The position numbers and the translations under genes are program-made. The notes below the pieces were generated by a model. It saw nothing but the letters and a program-made list of their open reading frames with translations. It was not told the DNA's origin and made no database searches. A stretch of DNA of 64,000 bases from Longimicrobiales bacterium (GTDB lineage: Bacteria; Gemmatimonadota; Gemmatimonadetes; Longimicrobiales; Gaopeijiaceae): the NCBI GenBank assembly GCA_951813395.1, contig OX638356.1:3546501-3610500 (forward strand), read 5' to 3'. This document shows positions 29,486 to 37,278 of this stretch, one piece after another. Every line of letters begins with the position of its first letter. Position 1 is the stretch's first letter.

Positions 29486-30997
29486 ATGGCGCCAACACCA
29501 ACCGCCTCATCTCTGGCAGAGCGATTCAGACTCGAGGAACGGGGCCGGGAACGCGGTCATGAGGGCCAGCCGCACACCAGCCAGCCAACGCTCGACAATG
29601 TGGAAATGCAGGTGGTGGGCTACTGCGACGAGCTGTACGCAAAACGGCGCAACGAATACCATCGCCACCGCTCCGCGCTCGAGGAACGCCTGCGTCCGCT
29701 GCCCGCGGACCGTGGGGCCGACCCCCTGGTGGAAAACACCTGCAAGGAGATGAGCGACGCCGTTGCCGAGGAGCGTCCGGATCTCGCGGGGCTGGCGCGC
29801 GACGCACAGCAGGCGATTGGCGAGGTCAACCGCTTCAAGCTCGAAGAGGGGCGGACGGCCGACGCAGAGTACCCGGCGAGCAAGATCCTGCACTGGGGGA
29901 TCCTGCTTGCCCTGGTGGTCGTTGAGACCTTTGTCAACGGTTTCTTCTTCGGCAACAACGTGGAGGGCGGACTCCTCGCCGGAATGAGCTACGCAGTGTT
30001 GATCAGCCTCGTGAACGTGGGCGTCCTCGGCTGGGTGCTTGCCGCGATGGTGCGCCAGGTCCACCATCGCGATCCGCGCCGGAAGGTCGGCGGGCTGGCG
30101 GTGGCCGCCGGGGTCGCGGCAGTCGCGTTCTTCTGGAACCTCTTCGTTGCGCACTACCGTGAGGCGTTGCCGCCGGACTATCCCTTGCCCCCCGACTCGA
30201 CCATGGTGGCGCAGTCCCTGGTTGCTCCGGAACCGGCCACGCAGACCCCCGACGCGCAGTCTCCCGTTGGCCAGTCCCCGGTCACCCAAGTCCCGCCCGC
30301 CGACTCCGTACCCGAAAGCTGCTGGCGGGGACCGGATGAAACCCACGCCGACCAGGAGGCCCTCTGTCTTTTCAGCGCGAGCCCGTTCGGACTGACCGGC
30401 TTCCAGTCCTGGATGCTTCTGCTGATCGGACTGGCGATGTGCGTGGGCGCCGCGATGGACTGGTTCAAGACCGACGACCCCTACCCGGGCTACGGGAAAC
30501 GGGAGCGACGGCGCCACGAGACCGGGGAACGACTGCTCGACGATCGCGCCGAACTGCTCGGCCGGCTCAACGAGCTCCACGACGACGCCGCCCGCAAGCT
30601 GCGCAACGACTTTCGCGATCCGGTCGAGGCGCGCCAGCTCGCTCTGAACGACCTGAGCAAGCTCCAGGCACGGCACACCGACCTGTGCGGATTCGCGCGC
30701 GACCTGGAAAAGAGCTGCCGCGACGCTCTCGACAGGTACCGCAACGCCAACCGCGAGGCGCGCTCCTCGGACCCGCCGGGGATCTGGCAGACCCCGTGGG
30801 CAGCCGACTGGGACCTGCCGGAGCCTCCCGACCAGTCGGTCCTGACAAGCGCGGCGGACGCGGAGGAGCGCAGTCGATACATGCACGCCGTGCTGGAGCA
30901 GCGCGAGCAGAAGCTGAGGGATCGCCACGACGAGTGCCGCGACCTTGTGAATGAAATCACAAGGCTGGATCCCCACGACAAGGCCGTGCCGGCGTAG
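29486..30997 (+). CDS. Unknown multi-TM coiled-coil membrane protein, gene 1 of stator-like module
   Basis: Not recognised. 503 aa. Seen: soluble helical N-terminus (1-130, charged), three TM segments (about 134-156, 163-189, 202-222), a Pro/Ser/Thr-rich likely periplasmic linker (about 228-280) ending in a Cys pair (ESCW and ALCLF), a fourth TM (about 310-330), then a long charged coiled-coil C-terminus (about 345-503) with a further Cys pair. ATG 29486 has AGGGGA six bases upstream; a TTG at 29468 is the only longer option. The next gene follows after 17 bp. The layout, cytoplasmic coils at both ends around a four-TM core, suggests a scaffold for the VWA-like and MotAB-like partners. Confidence 0.7.
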   Translation: MAPTPTASSLAERFRLEERGRERGHEGQPHTSQPTLDNVEMQVVGYCDELYAKRRNEYHRHRSALEERLRPLPADRGADPLVENTCKEMSDAVAEERPDLAGLARDAQQAIGEVNRFKLEEGRTADAEYPASKILHWGILLALVVVETFVNGFFFGNNVEGGLLAGMSYAVLISLVNVGVLGWVLAAMVRQVHHRDPRRKVGGLAVAAGVAAVAFFWNLFVAHYREALPPDYPLPPDSTMVAQSLVAPEPATQTPDAQSPVGQSPVTQVPPADSVPESCWRGPDETHADQEALCLFSASPFGLTGFQSWMLLLIGLAMCVGAAMDWFKTDDPYPGYGKRERRRHETGERLLDDRAELLGRLNELHDDAARKLRNDFRDPVEARQLALNDLSKLQARHTDLCGFARDLEKSCRDALDRYRNANREARSSDPPGIWQTPWAADWDLPEPPDQSVLTSAADAEERSRYMHAVLEQREQKLRDRHDECRDLVNEITRLDPHDKAVPA

Positions 30998-31014
30998 GCC
31001 GGGGCAAGGTCCGA

Positions 31015-31905
31015 ATGCGACGGTCGAACCGGCGACGGGGAACAAGGCGCGGGCGAGCGGCGAGCCGGAGATCCGGTTCGCGACGCGGGCACGCGGCAAG
31101 TCTCAGGCAGGCCACAAGCCGCAAGAACCTGGCCGGTGTCATCATTGGAGCTGCGGCGGTGCTGATTCTGATCACGTTCTTCGTCCGCGGCCAACGACAG
31201 CGGCGCGCGTTCGATTCGGCCAACTGTCCCGAAGACGGGGACTACGCGGCGCAAATCGCGATCCTGGTGGACCCGTCCGACACGCTCACCAGCGTGCAGG
31301 AGGGGTCGGGTGCGCCCCGCGTACTGGAAGCGATTGAAAACGGTGCGCCCGAGACGGCCGAGATCCGGATCTACACGGTCGGCCATGCCGGCCGGGGCAA
31401 CACGCGCGCGGTGTTCAGGGTTTGCAAGCCCACCCATCCCGACAACGTATCGTCGCTGTCCGGCAATCCCCAGTTGGCGGAGCGCCGTTACCGCGATGAG
31501 TTCCTCGGACCCCTCGAGCAGGCACTGGCCACACTGCTCAACGTCGAGGGCGACTCGATCTCCCCGATCGCTGAAGCCATACAGGTCGCCGCGGTGAGCA
31601 CGTTCCAGCCCCGCGCCGCCGACATGCCCCGCCAGCTTCTCGTCGTCTCCGACATGATTCAGAACTCGGGCAACCTCTCCTTCTACCGCGATCCCGTGGA
31701 CTTCGGCCCCCTCTCCCGCAGCCCGGACTACGGGACGCTCCGGGTGGACCTTGCCGGCGTCGAGGTGTCGGTTTTCCTGCTGGCGCGCCGGGGCCGGGCC
31801 GGCCGCATCCAGGCCGGGACGCTACGCCGCTTCTGGGAGGACTACTTTCTGGATCAGGGAGCGTCGCCACTCGCCCGCCCGCGATGGATCATGGTGGAAG
31901 GATGA
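31015..31905 (+). CDS. Membrane-anchored VWA-like protein, gene 2 of stator-like module
   Basis: 296 aa. Seen: an arginine-rich N-terminus (1-37), one TM (about 39-57, GVIIGAAAVLILITFFV), then an extracytoplasmic alpha/beta domain opening with AQIAILVDPSDTLTS, resembling the first strand and MIDAS DxSxS of a von Willebrand A fold but reading DPSDT, and a later strand QLLVVSDMIQ giving a second Asp. A Cys sits just after the TM. The basic start looks odd but no better in-frame start exists. The stop overlaps the next ATG as ATGA, so the two are cotranslated. VWA assignment is by pattern only. Confidence 0.65.
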   Translation: MRRSNRRRGTRRGRAASRRSGSRRGHAASLRQATSRKNLAGVIIGAAAVLILITFFVRGQRQRRAFDSANCPEDGDYAAQIAILVDPSDTLTSVQEGSGAPRVLEAIENGAPETAEIRIYTVGHAGRGNTRAVFRVCKPTHPDNVSSLSGNPQLAERRYRDEFLGPLEQALATLLNVEGDSISPIAEAIQVAAVSTFQPRAADMPRQLLVVSDMIQNSGNLSFYRDPVDFGPLSRSPDYGTLRVDLAGVEVSVFLLARRGRAGRIQAGTLRRFWEDYFLDQGASPLARPRWIMVEG

Positions 31906-33299
31906 CGTCCACCTCGCGGCAGTCCTCCGTCTCACAGACCGACGAAGCGCGCAGACAGCACCGCGACGCATGGCTGATCACGCTGGCCATCGGCGGCGCG
32001 ATCATTCTCTTCGGGAATCTGCTCGGGATCGGGCCCTGGTGGCTCGCTTCGGCGGTCGCCGCCTGCATGATCGGGTATGGCGTCGTCATGGAGCGCACCG
32101 TGGGCAACGCCGACATCCCCGGCGACACCAAGGGCGACTCGATCTACTACCTGGGCCTCCTCTTCACCTTTGCGGCCCTGGTCGCGGCACTGATCACCTT
32201 CGACTGGGGAGCACCCGGCGACGACACCAGCGGCACGACCGGGTCGATCCGCAACTTCGGGATCGCGCTGCTGACCACCATCGTCGGGCTCGCGGGACGC
32301 GTCTGGTTGACCATGTCGCAGGAGTCGCCCGGCGACATCGTCGACACCACCCGGTCCGAGCTCGAAGTGGCGGTGTCGCTGATGAAGGAGAGCCTGGACC
32401 GGGCGCGCGACGACCTGGACATCATGGCCCACAAGTTCCGGGACTCGTCCGCCGGGCTTGGCGAGACGGCGGCAACCATCGCGGAGGGCACCCGGAAGAC
32501 GGCCGAGACGTACGAGGCGCTGGACGCGTACGCAGGTCGCGTGGCCGACACCACCGAGTCGCTCACCCGTGAAATGGACCAGTTGAAAGGCGTGTGTGGC
32601 TCGTGCTCCGCCGCCCTGGTCTCGCTGCAGGAAACCGCGAAGGAGGTCGGGGGTCATTTCGAAGACGTGCCGATCCGGCTCGGGAACCATTTCGACAGGG
32701 CGCAGGCCCAGTTCGAGAAGGCCGAAGCCACCCTGGACGGGATCAACAGGGTTGCGGGCCCCGCCGCCGAGCGAGTCGCCGACACGTTGCGGGGGGTGGA
32801 GGGAACCGCTGCGGCCGCGTCCGCGCTCGCCCGAACCCTTTCCGGCATGCGGGGAAGCGCGGAGCGGGCAAAGAGGGCGCTTGCGGGCATCGCCGATGCG
32901 GTGGACAGTCACGAGGCTCTGCCCCTCTGGAAAGAGTCCGTGGACCAGCTGCACGAAGGGACGCGGGGCATCCGTGGCATTGCGCAGCGCGCCGCCGCGA
33001 TGAACGTCGAGTTCGAAGAGCTCGGGGAATCCCTTAAGGCCGCCCGAAACGGGCTCGCCTCCGTCTCCGACGCGGCCCAATCGATCAACGCGCAGCTCGA
33101 TGCGGCGCTTGACCATACCAGGCGGCAGACCCGGGATCTGTCCGAAAACGTGGGACAGATCGCGTGGGCGGACTCGCGGGCCGAGCTGTCGGAGCAACCG
33201 GCCAGCCGGATCCGGCGGGCGATGGCGGGAACGCGGCGGGCCATGATCGGGACGCGGCGGGCGTGGCAGCGGCTGATCGCCTTCCGGCGGCAGCACTGA
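31902..33299 (+). CDS. MotA/TolQ/ExbB-like four-TM protein with long helical tail, gene 3 of stator-like module
   Basis: 465 aa. Seen: four TM segments (about 24-41, 44-63, 80-100, 116-137). The third, YYLGLLFTFAALVAALITF, and fourth, FGIALLTTIVGLAGRVW, resemble the GLLGT and ALLTTxxGL motifs of the two pore helices of MotA, TolQ and ExbB. After the last TM comes about 320 residues of almost continuous helix (DTTRSELEVAVSLMKESLDR onward), as in ZorA of the Zorya system, ending in a basic tail with GTRRAM repeated (AMAGTRRAMIGTRRAW). A Cys pair (VCGSCS) lies in the tail. The start overlaps gene 2 by 4 bp. Family membership is inference from motifs. Confidence 0.65.
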   Translation: MTSTSRQSSVSQTDEARRQHRDAWLITLAIGGAIILFGNLLGIGPWWLASAVAACMIGYGVVMERTVGNADIPGDTKGDSIYYLGLLFTFAALVAALITFDWGAPGDDTSGTTGSIRNFGIALLTTIVGLAGRVWLTMSQESPGDIVDTTRSELEVAVSLMKESLDRARDDLDIMAHKFRDSSAGLGETAATIAEGTRKTAETYEALDAYAGRVADTTESLTREMDQLKGVCGSCSAALVSLQETAKEVGGHFEDVPIRLGNHFDRAQAQFEKAEATLDGINRVAGPAAERVADTLRGVEGTAAAASALARTLSGMRGSAERAKRALAGIADAVDSHEALPLWKESVDQLHEGTRGIRGIAQRAAAMNVEFEELGESLKAARNGLASVSDAAQSINAQLDAALDHTRRQTRDLSENVGQIAWADSRAELSEQPASRIRRAMAGTRRAMIGTRRAWQRLIAFRRQH

Positions 33300-33313
33300 C
33301 CGGGGCCCGACGC

Positions 33314-34528
33314 ATGCTCCCCGCCGAGCAGAAGCACTATCGCAAGGGATTGACGCTGGGACTGACCCTGGCCGAGACGTTCAGCATCGTCGTCTTCATC
33401 CTGCTCCTCGCGTGCGCGGTCCTGCTCCGCTTCGAGCAGTACGAGCGTGGCATGGCCGAGGCACAGCTCGATACCGCGAGAGTCGACCTCCAGCTCACTC
33501 AGGACCTGCTGAACACCCCGACCGGTTCCTGGGGCAACGCGGACGCCTGGTACGAGTACGCCCGGCAGCTTCGCGATACGGTGGAGGCGCTGCAGGCCCG
33601 GGTGCTGGACGCCGAGAGCGCGCGGGACCGGGCAAGAACGCGTGCGGAGCAGGCGGATTCCCTGCTGGCGGGGACCCCGGTGCCGGAGGAGATGCTCGAC
33701 CGCGCCGCGCGGCTCGCCGGAGAACGCGATTCCCTGAGGGCCGCCGCGGCCGAAAGCGACCGGCGCCTGCGGGAGGCGACGGCACTGAGAGACTCCCTCG
33801 CGCAGCGGCTTGCCGACACGGAAAGGGTCGCCGACGAGCTTCGCGACGGTCTTGCCGGCGCCGACGGGCTAACCCCGGAGGAGGCGGAGGCCATCATCGG
33901 GCGGGCAGCGCGGGCGGCACGTTTGCGCGACTCGCTGGACGCCGCCCGACGGACGATCGGGACCCTGGACCAGGAACTCAGGGCCGCCAGGGAGGCGATG
34001 CAAGCCGACCCCGATTCCCTGATCGACTCGCTACGCGCCGGACTCAGCGACAGCCGCTTCCGCGAGGACACGTTGCGAAGCCGGGTCTGGGACGCCGAGC
34101 GCGAGCGGGACGACGCCATCGGAAGGGCCGAGTACCGGGAAGACCAGCTACAGCAGCTTCGCCAGGGCAGCGGCATCGATCCCCCGCCCTGCTGGCTGGA
34201 CGCGGAGGGGAACCCTGAATACATCTTCCGGATCGAGTTGACCGACGGGGGAATGCGGCTGTTTCGGACCGCCCCCGGCCACAGGATCACCGGCGACCCC
34301 GAGGCGGCGAGGTACTCTGCCGCGATCGAGGATGGCCGGGAGTACGCCCCCGCGGACTTCCTGCGCCTCACCCAGCCCTTCTACTCCCTGGGCGTGTCCC
34401 GAACCCAGGCTTTCGGCCCGATGGGCTGCCGCTTCTGGATCCGGCCCGTCGACCTGACCGGAGACCGCAAGGATGTCTTCCAGGAGCGCCAGGACCAACT
34501 GTGGCGGCGCTTCTGGTTTCGGTGGTAG
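33314..34528 (+). CDS. Single-TM coiled-coil protein, MotB/ExbD-like partner, gene 4 of stator-like module
   Basis: 404 aa. Seen: short basic N-terminus, one TM (about 14-38) with an acidic residue inside its first turns (LTLAETFSIVVFILLLACAV, Glu21), comparable in position to the proton-carrying Asp of MotB, ExbD and TolR; a long Arg/Glu/Ala-rich coiled coil (about 45-300) made of repeating RDSL-type units; then a globular C-terminus of about 105 residues starting PPCWLDAEGNPEYIFRI and ending in WRRFWFRW. No OmpA peptidoglycan-binding domain is visible, unlike MotB or ZorB. It lies 14 bp after gene 3. Confidence 0.65.
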   Translation: MLPAEQKHYRKGLTLGLTLAETFSIVVFILLLACAVLLRFEQYERGMAEAQLDTARVDLQLTQDLLNTPTGSWGNADAWYEYARQLRDTVEALQARVLDAESARDRARTRAEQADSLLAGTPVPEEMLDRAARLAGERDSLRAAAAESDRRLREATALRDSLAQRLADTERVADELRDGLAGADGLTPEEAEAIIGRAARAARLRDSLDAARRTIGTLDQELRAAREAMQADPDSLIDSLRAGLSDSRFREDTLRSRVWDAERERDDAIGRAEYREDQLQQLRQGSGIDPPPCWLDAEGNPEYIFRIELTDGGMRLFRTAPGHRITGDPEAARYSAAIEDGREYAPADFLRLTQPFYSLGVSRTQAFGPMGCRFWIRPVDLTGDRKDVFQERQDQLWRRFWFRW

Positions 34529-34533
34529 GGATG

Positions 34534-34549
34534 CCCCCATTCGTGGGGG
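34534..34549 (+). terminator. Possible hairpin after the stator-like operon
   Basis: CCCCCA-TTCG-TGGGGG: a six-pair stem with a TTCG loop five bases after the gene 4 stop. No T-tract follows, so termination is uncertain. Confidence 0.4.
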
Positions 34550-34674
34550 AGTTGCAGGGATTGGCCGGTGCGAGGTGAATGTTCTCCGCCCCGGTGCGTA
34601 CTCCAAGAGTATACCCAATTCGAAAATGGGCCGGCCGGCTCCCGCTCCCGAACAGGCAGCCCAGGAGGACCCAC

Positions 34675-34947
34675 ATGACCGACTCCAGCGACTCCCAGCA
34701 AAGCACGAAGAACGCCCGCGACCCTGTCCGCTGGTACCTCAAGTCCATGTCAGGCCGCAGGGGCCCGGGCTTTCTCTCGCTCCTCGCCCTGCTGTTCATC
34801 GGACTGAAGCTGACCGGTCACATCGACTGGTCGTGGGTTTGGGTGCTCTCGCCCCTCTGGGTCAAGGCCTCGTTCGTGCTGCTGATGGTTGCGGCGGCGG
34901 TTTCCCTCAAGAAGAAAATGGGCGGGAAACCCTCTGGGGAGACCTGA
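34675..34947 (+). CDS. Small two-TM membrane protein (transmembrane Fragile-X-F / TMEM185A-like motif)
   Basis: 90 aa. Seen: polar N-terminus, then FLSLLALLFIGLKLTGHIDW and SWVWVLSPLWVKASFVLLM, two TM stretches around the D-W-S-W-x-W-V-L-x-P-L-W motif of small bacterial proteins labelled transmembrane Fragile-X-F. Start fixed by AGGAGG six bases before the ATG. Function unknown. It is 146 bp after the stator-like operon, beyond a hairpin, and converges on the multicopper oxidase with an 8-bp gap. Confidence 0.7.
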   Translation: MTDSSDSQQSTKNARDPVRWYLKSMSGRRGPGFLSLLALLFIGLKLTGHIDWSWVWVLSPLWVKASFVLLMVAAAVSLKKKMGGKPSGET

Positions 34948-34955
34948 AAAGTCCC

Positions 34956-36671
34956 CTAGTCTTCCACCGTGAAGTGGAACATCATTCCCGCGCTGAGGTG
35001 CTCGGCGATGTGACAGTGCAGCATCCAGTCGCCGGGGTTCGACATCTCGACGAGGATGTCCATGGTCGACCCCACGGGCACGATCGCGGTGTCCTTCCAC
35101 ACCATGTTGTCGTTGGGGACGTCGTCGCGCGCGAGCACCACGAACCGCTGGCCGTGCACGTGGATGGGATGGTTCATGGGGTGGAAGGACTCGGGCGAGT
35201 TGAAGACGCGGATCTTCACCAGGTCGCCCTGCTGGAAGGTCCAGTGGATGTCGCCGTTTTCGCGGCCGGTGGCCAGATCCTTCAGGACCCAGGTGACCTG
35301 AGTGCCCGACGAGAGCCAGTTCATCATGGGCATCGCGTCGTTCCACTCCATGGGGGGGATGTAAAGGGTGTCCATCTCCATCGAGCGGATGATCGGGAGC
35401 GGAAGCCCCTGGACCCGCACGGTGGCTTCGAGGGTGTAGTCCGGCGCACGGCCCAGGTGCGCGCGCATGGCCTCGGCCTCGGCCGCCACCTCTTCGATAC
35501 CGCGCAGCGTCGCATGAGCCTCGGTGACGTCGTCGGCGACGCGCTGCCCGGCGACCGTTACCAGCGCCAGGGTGTCCACGTGCGGGTAGAACTCGCCCCG
35601 GAAGTGGTTGATGGCCTGGATCGTGTTCGCGATCGCCACCTCCCCCTGCTCCGGGAAGACCACGTCCACCACGTACCGTTCGGCCGGCGCGATCACAACA
35701 CTCGACACCCACGTCTCCCGCTCGAAGCGGCCCACATCCGACGCGACCAGCTTCACGCGCGCCGACCCGAAGGTGACGTTGAAGGTGCGGGTGTTGGCGA
35801 CGTTGGTCATGAAGAAGCGCACAACCTCGCCCGGCCGGACCTGCAATCCGTGCCCGGTCACCCCGTTGACGAGCATCACGTTGCCAAAGCGCCCCATCAG
35901 GGCGTGGGTCGGCGCTTCCTTCCCCCACGGGATGAAGCCCTGGTCGTCCATCAGGATGTCGTCCAGGACCAGCATCTCTTCGCGGTGGGCGGGCCCGTAG
36001 TAGTCCGGGTCGGGTGAGTTGACGAGCAGGTTGCCGTAGAGGCCCAGGTCCTGCTGCACGTCCTCGCGCATGTGGGGGTGGTACCAGAACATCCCCGCGT
36101 CGGGGACGCGCAGCTCGTAGGTGAACGACTCGCCGACCTGAATCGGATCCTGGGTGAGGGTCTCGACGCCGTCGAAGCGGTTCTCGAGGCGGAGGCCGTG
36201 CCAGTGCACGGTGGTGGGGCTCTCGATCCGGTTGGTCACGCGCACCACGACCGTCGAGCCCTGCGGTGCCTGGATGAGGGGACCCGGGTACTGCCCGTTG
36301 TAGCCGTACATCGCCGCCGTGTGCCCGTTCAGCGTGCGCCGCACGATGGTGACGTCGACGTTGAAGGTGTCGCCCGCCTCCAGGTGCACAACCTCGCCGG
36401 GCCGCGCCTCGGGCAACGTCATGACGTCGATCCCCGCCGCCGCGAGGAACGGCTCGACCGGTGGCAGCGCCATCTCCAGACCCGGGATCATGGGCATGTT
36501 CGGGTCCATGGGGGGCATGCGCCAGCCGCCGGCCACGTCGTGCATCATGTGGGCGGCGTGATCCATCTCCTGAGCGGCGGCCGGCGGCGGCACGGCCAGG
36601 CGGCCGGCACCCGGCGCGAGGAGGAGGGCCGCGAGCGCGAGGCCCGTGGGAGCCCGTGGGCCCCTACTCAT
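34956..36671 (-). CDS. Multicopper oxidase (laccase/CueO-like)
   Basis: Exported oxidase coupling one-electron substrate oxidation to reduction of O2 to water. 571 aa. Seen: signal peptide, a Met/His-rich stretch just after it (MDHAAHMMHD and WRMPPMDPNMPMIPG), then the copper sites HWHG (type 2/3), WYHPH, HPIHVHG and HCHIAEHLSAGM with the type 1 Cys between His residues. All four motifs are complete. The Met-rich insert is typical of cuprous oxidases and copper-tolerance proteins. The ATG overlaps the upstream gene by 8 bp. Confidence 0.93.
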   Translation of the reverse strand: MSRGPRAPTGLALAALLLAPGAGRLAVPPPAAAQEMDHAAHMMHDVAGGWRMPPMDPNMPMIPGLEMALPPVEPFLAAAGIDVMTLPEARPGEVVHLEAGDTFNVDVTIVRRTLNGHTAAMYGYNGQYPGPLIQAPQGSTVVVRVTNRIESPTTVHWHGLRLENRFDGVETLTQDPIQVGESFTYELRVPDAGMFWYHPHMREDVQQDLGLYGNLLVNSPDPDYYGPAHREEMLVLDDILMDDQGFIPWGKEAPTHALMGRFGNVMLVNGVTGHGLQVRPGEVVRFFMTNVANTRTFNVTFGSARVKLVASDVGRFERETWVSSVVIAPAERYVVDVVFPEQGEVAIANTIQAINHFRGEFYPHVDTLALVTVAGQRVADDVTEAHATLRGIEEVAAEAEAMRAHLGRAPDYTLEATVRVQGLPLPIIRSMEMDTLYIPPMEWNDAMPMMNWLSSGTQVTWVLKDLATGRENGDIHWTFQQGDLVKIRVFNSPESFHPMNHPIHVHGQRFVVLARDDVPNDNMVWKDTAIVPVGSTMDILVEMSNPGDWMLHCHIAEHLSAGMMFHFTVED

Positions 36672-37275
36672 ACCCGTAGGCGGCGCAGTTCTTCTCTTCG
36701 AAGGGGCCGTGGCCGGCCATGGTGTGCATCATGCCGCTGCGGGACATGCCGCGGATGACGATGGGACCCGTCCACATGGTCGCGTCCGGGTCGAAGGCGG
36801 GCTCGAGGGTGACCACGACGAGGAACTTGTTCCATGCGACCCGGCCGTCGAAGGCCGCCGGGTTGGTCAGCTCTCCGGCGAGGGCGACCTGATCCAGTTC
36901 GGGGGTGGTGGTCCACACCACGTAGGCGCCGTCGCGTGCCGGGCCCAGGCGTTCGAAGCGGACGGTGAAGTCGTACCGGTAGCTGCCGTCCGTTCCGAGC
37001 GCGACGCCGTACGGGGACTGCGCGAACGCGACCTCGCCGAAGCCGGCGGCGTTGCCCGTGCCCGGGACGCGCCTGGTGGAGACCATCGGGAACCGGTAGT
37101 ACTCGGGGCCGGAGCGCGCGTCCACGTGGACGCCGCACACCGCCACGTCCCCGGCCACCTCGGCCGGCGAGTCGGCCACCCGCCAGCCTCCTTCGGCGTT
37201 CCGGACCGGTGCCGCGACGACGAGCAACGCCGTCAGCGCCAGGAAACCGCCCGGTCGCCCGGATCCGGTCATCAT
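36664..37275 (-). CDS. Secreted hypothetical protein with Met/His-rich tail
   Basis: 203 aa. Seen: signal peptide (FLALTALLVVAAPV), a beta-rich body with AVCGVHVDARSG, and a C-terminus rich in Met and His (GMSRSGMMHTMAGHG) followed by a Cys (EKNCAAYGYE). No family recognised. It is sandwiched between the LVIVD protein (3-bp gap) and the multicopper oxidase (8-bp overlap), so it is probably cotranslated with both. The Met/His tail suggests copper handling, as an inference. Confidence 0.7.
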   Translation of the reverse strand: MMTGSGRPGGFLALTALLVVAAPVRNAEGGWRVADSPAEVAGDVAVCGVHVDARSGPEYYRFPMVSTRRVPGTGNAAGFGEVAFAQSPYGVALGTDGSYRYDFTVRFERLGPARDGAYVVWTTTPELDQVALAGELTNPAAFDGRVAWNKFLVVVTLEPAFDPDATMWTGPIVIRGMSRSGMMHTMAGHGPFEEKNCAAYGYE

Positions 37276-37278
37276 CCT

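Noticed and set aside
29232..29510. 92-codon minus-strand frame in the glnN/stator intergenic region
   Set aside because: No ribosome-binding site or family, and it covers the palindromes and the start of the plus-strand gene.
29486..34528. Stator-like module considered as a complete Zorya defence system
   Set aside because: No ZorC, ZorD helicase or ZorE nuclease is present and the MotB-like protein lacks an OmpA domain, so only an analogy is justified.
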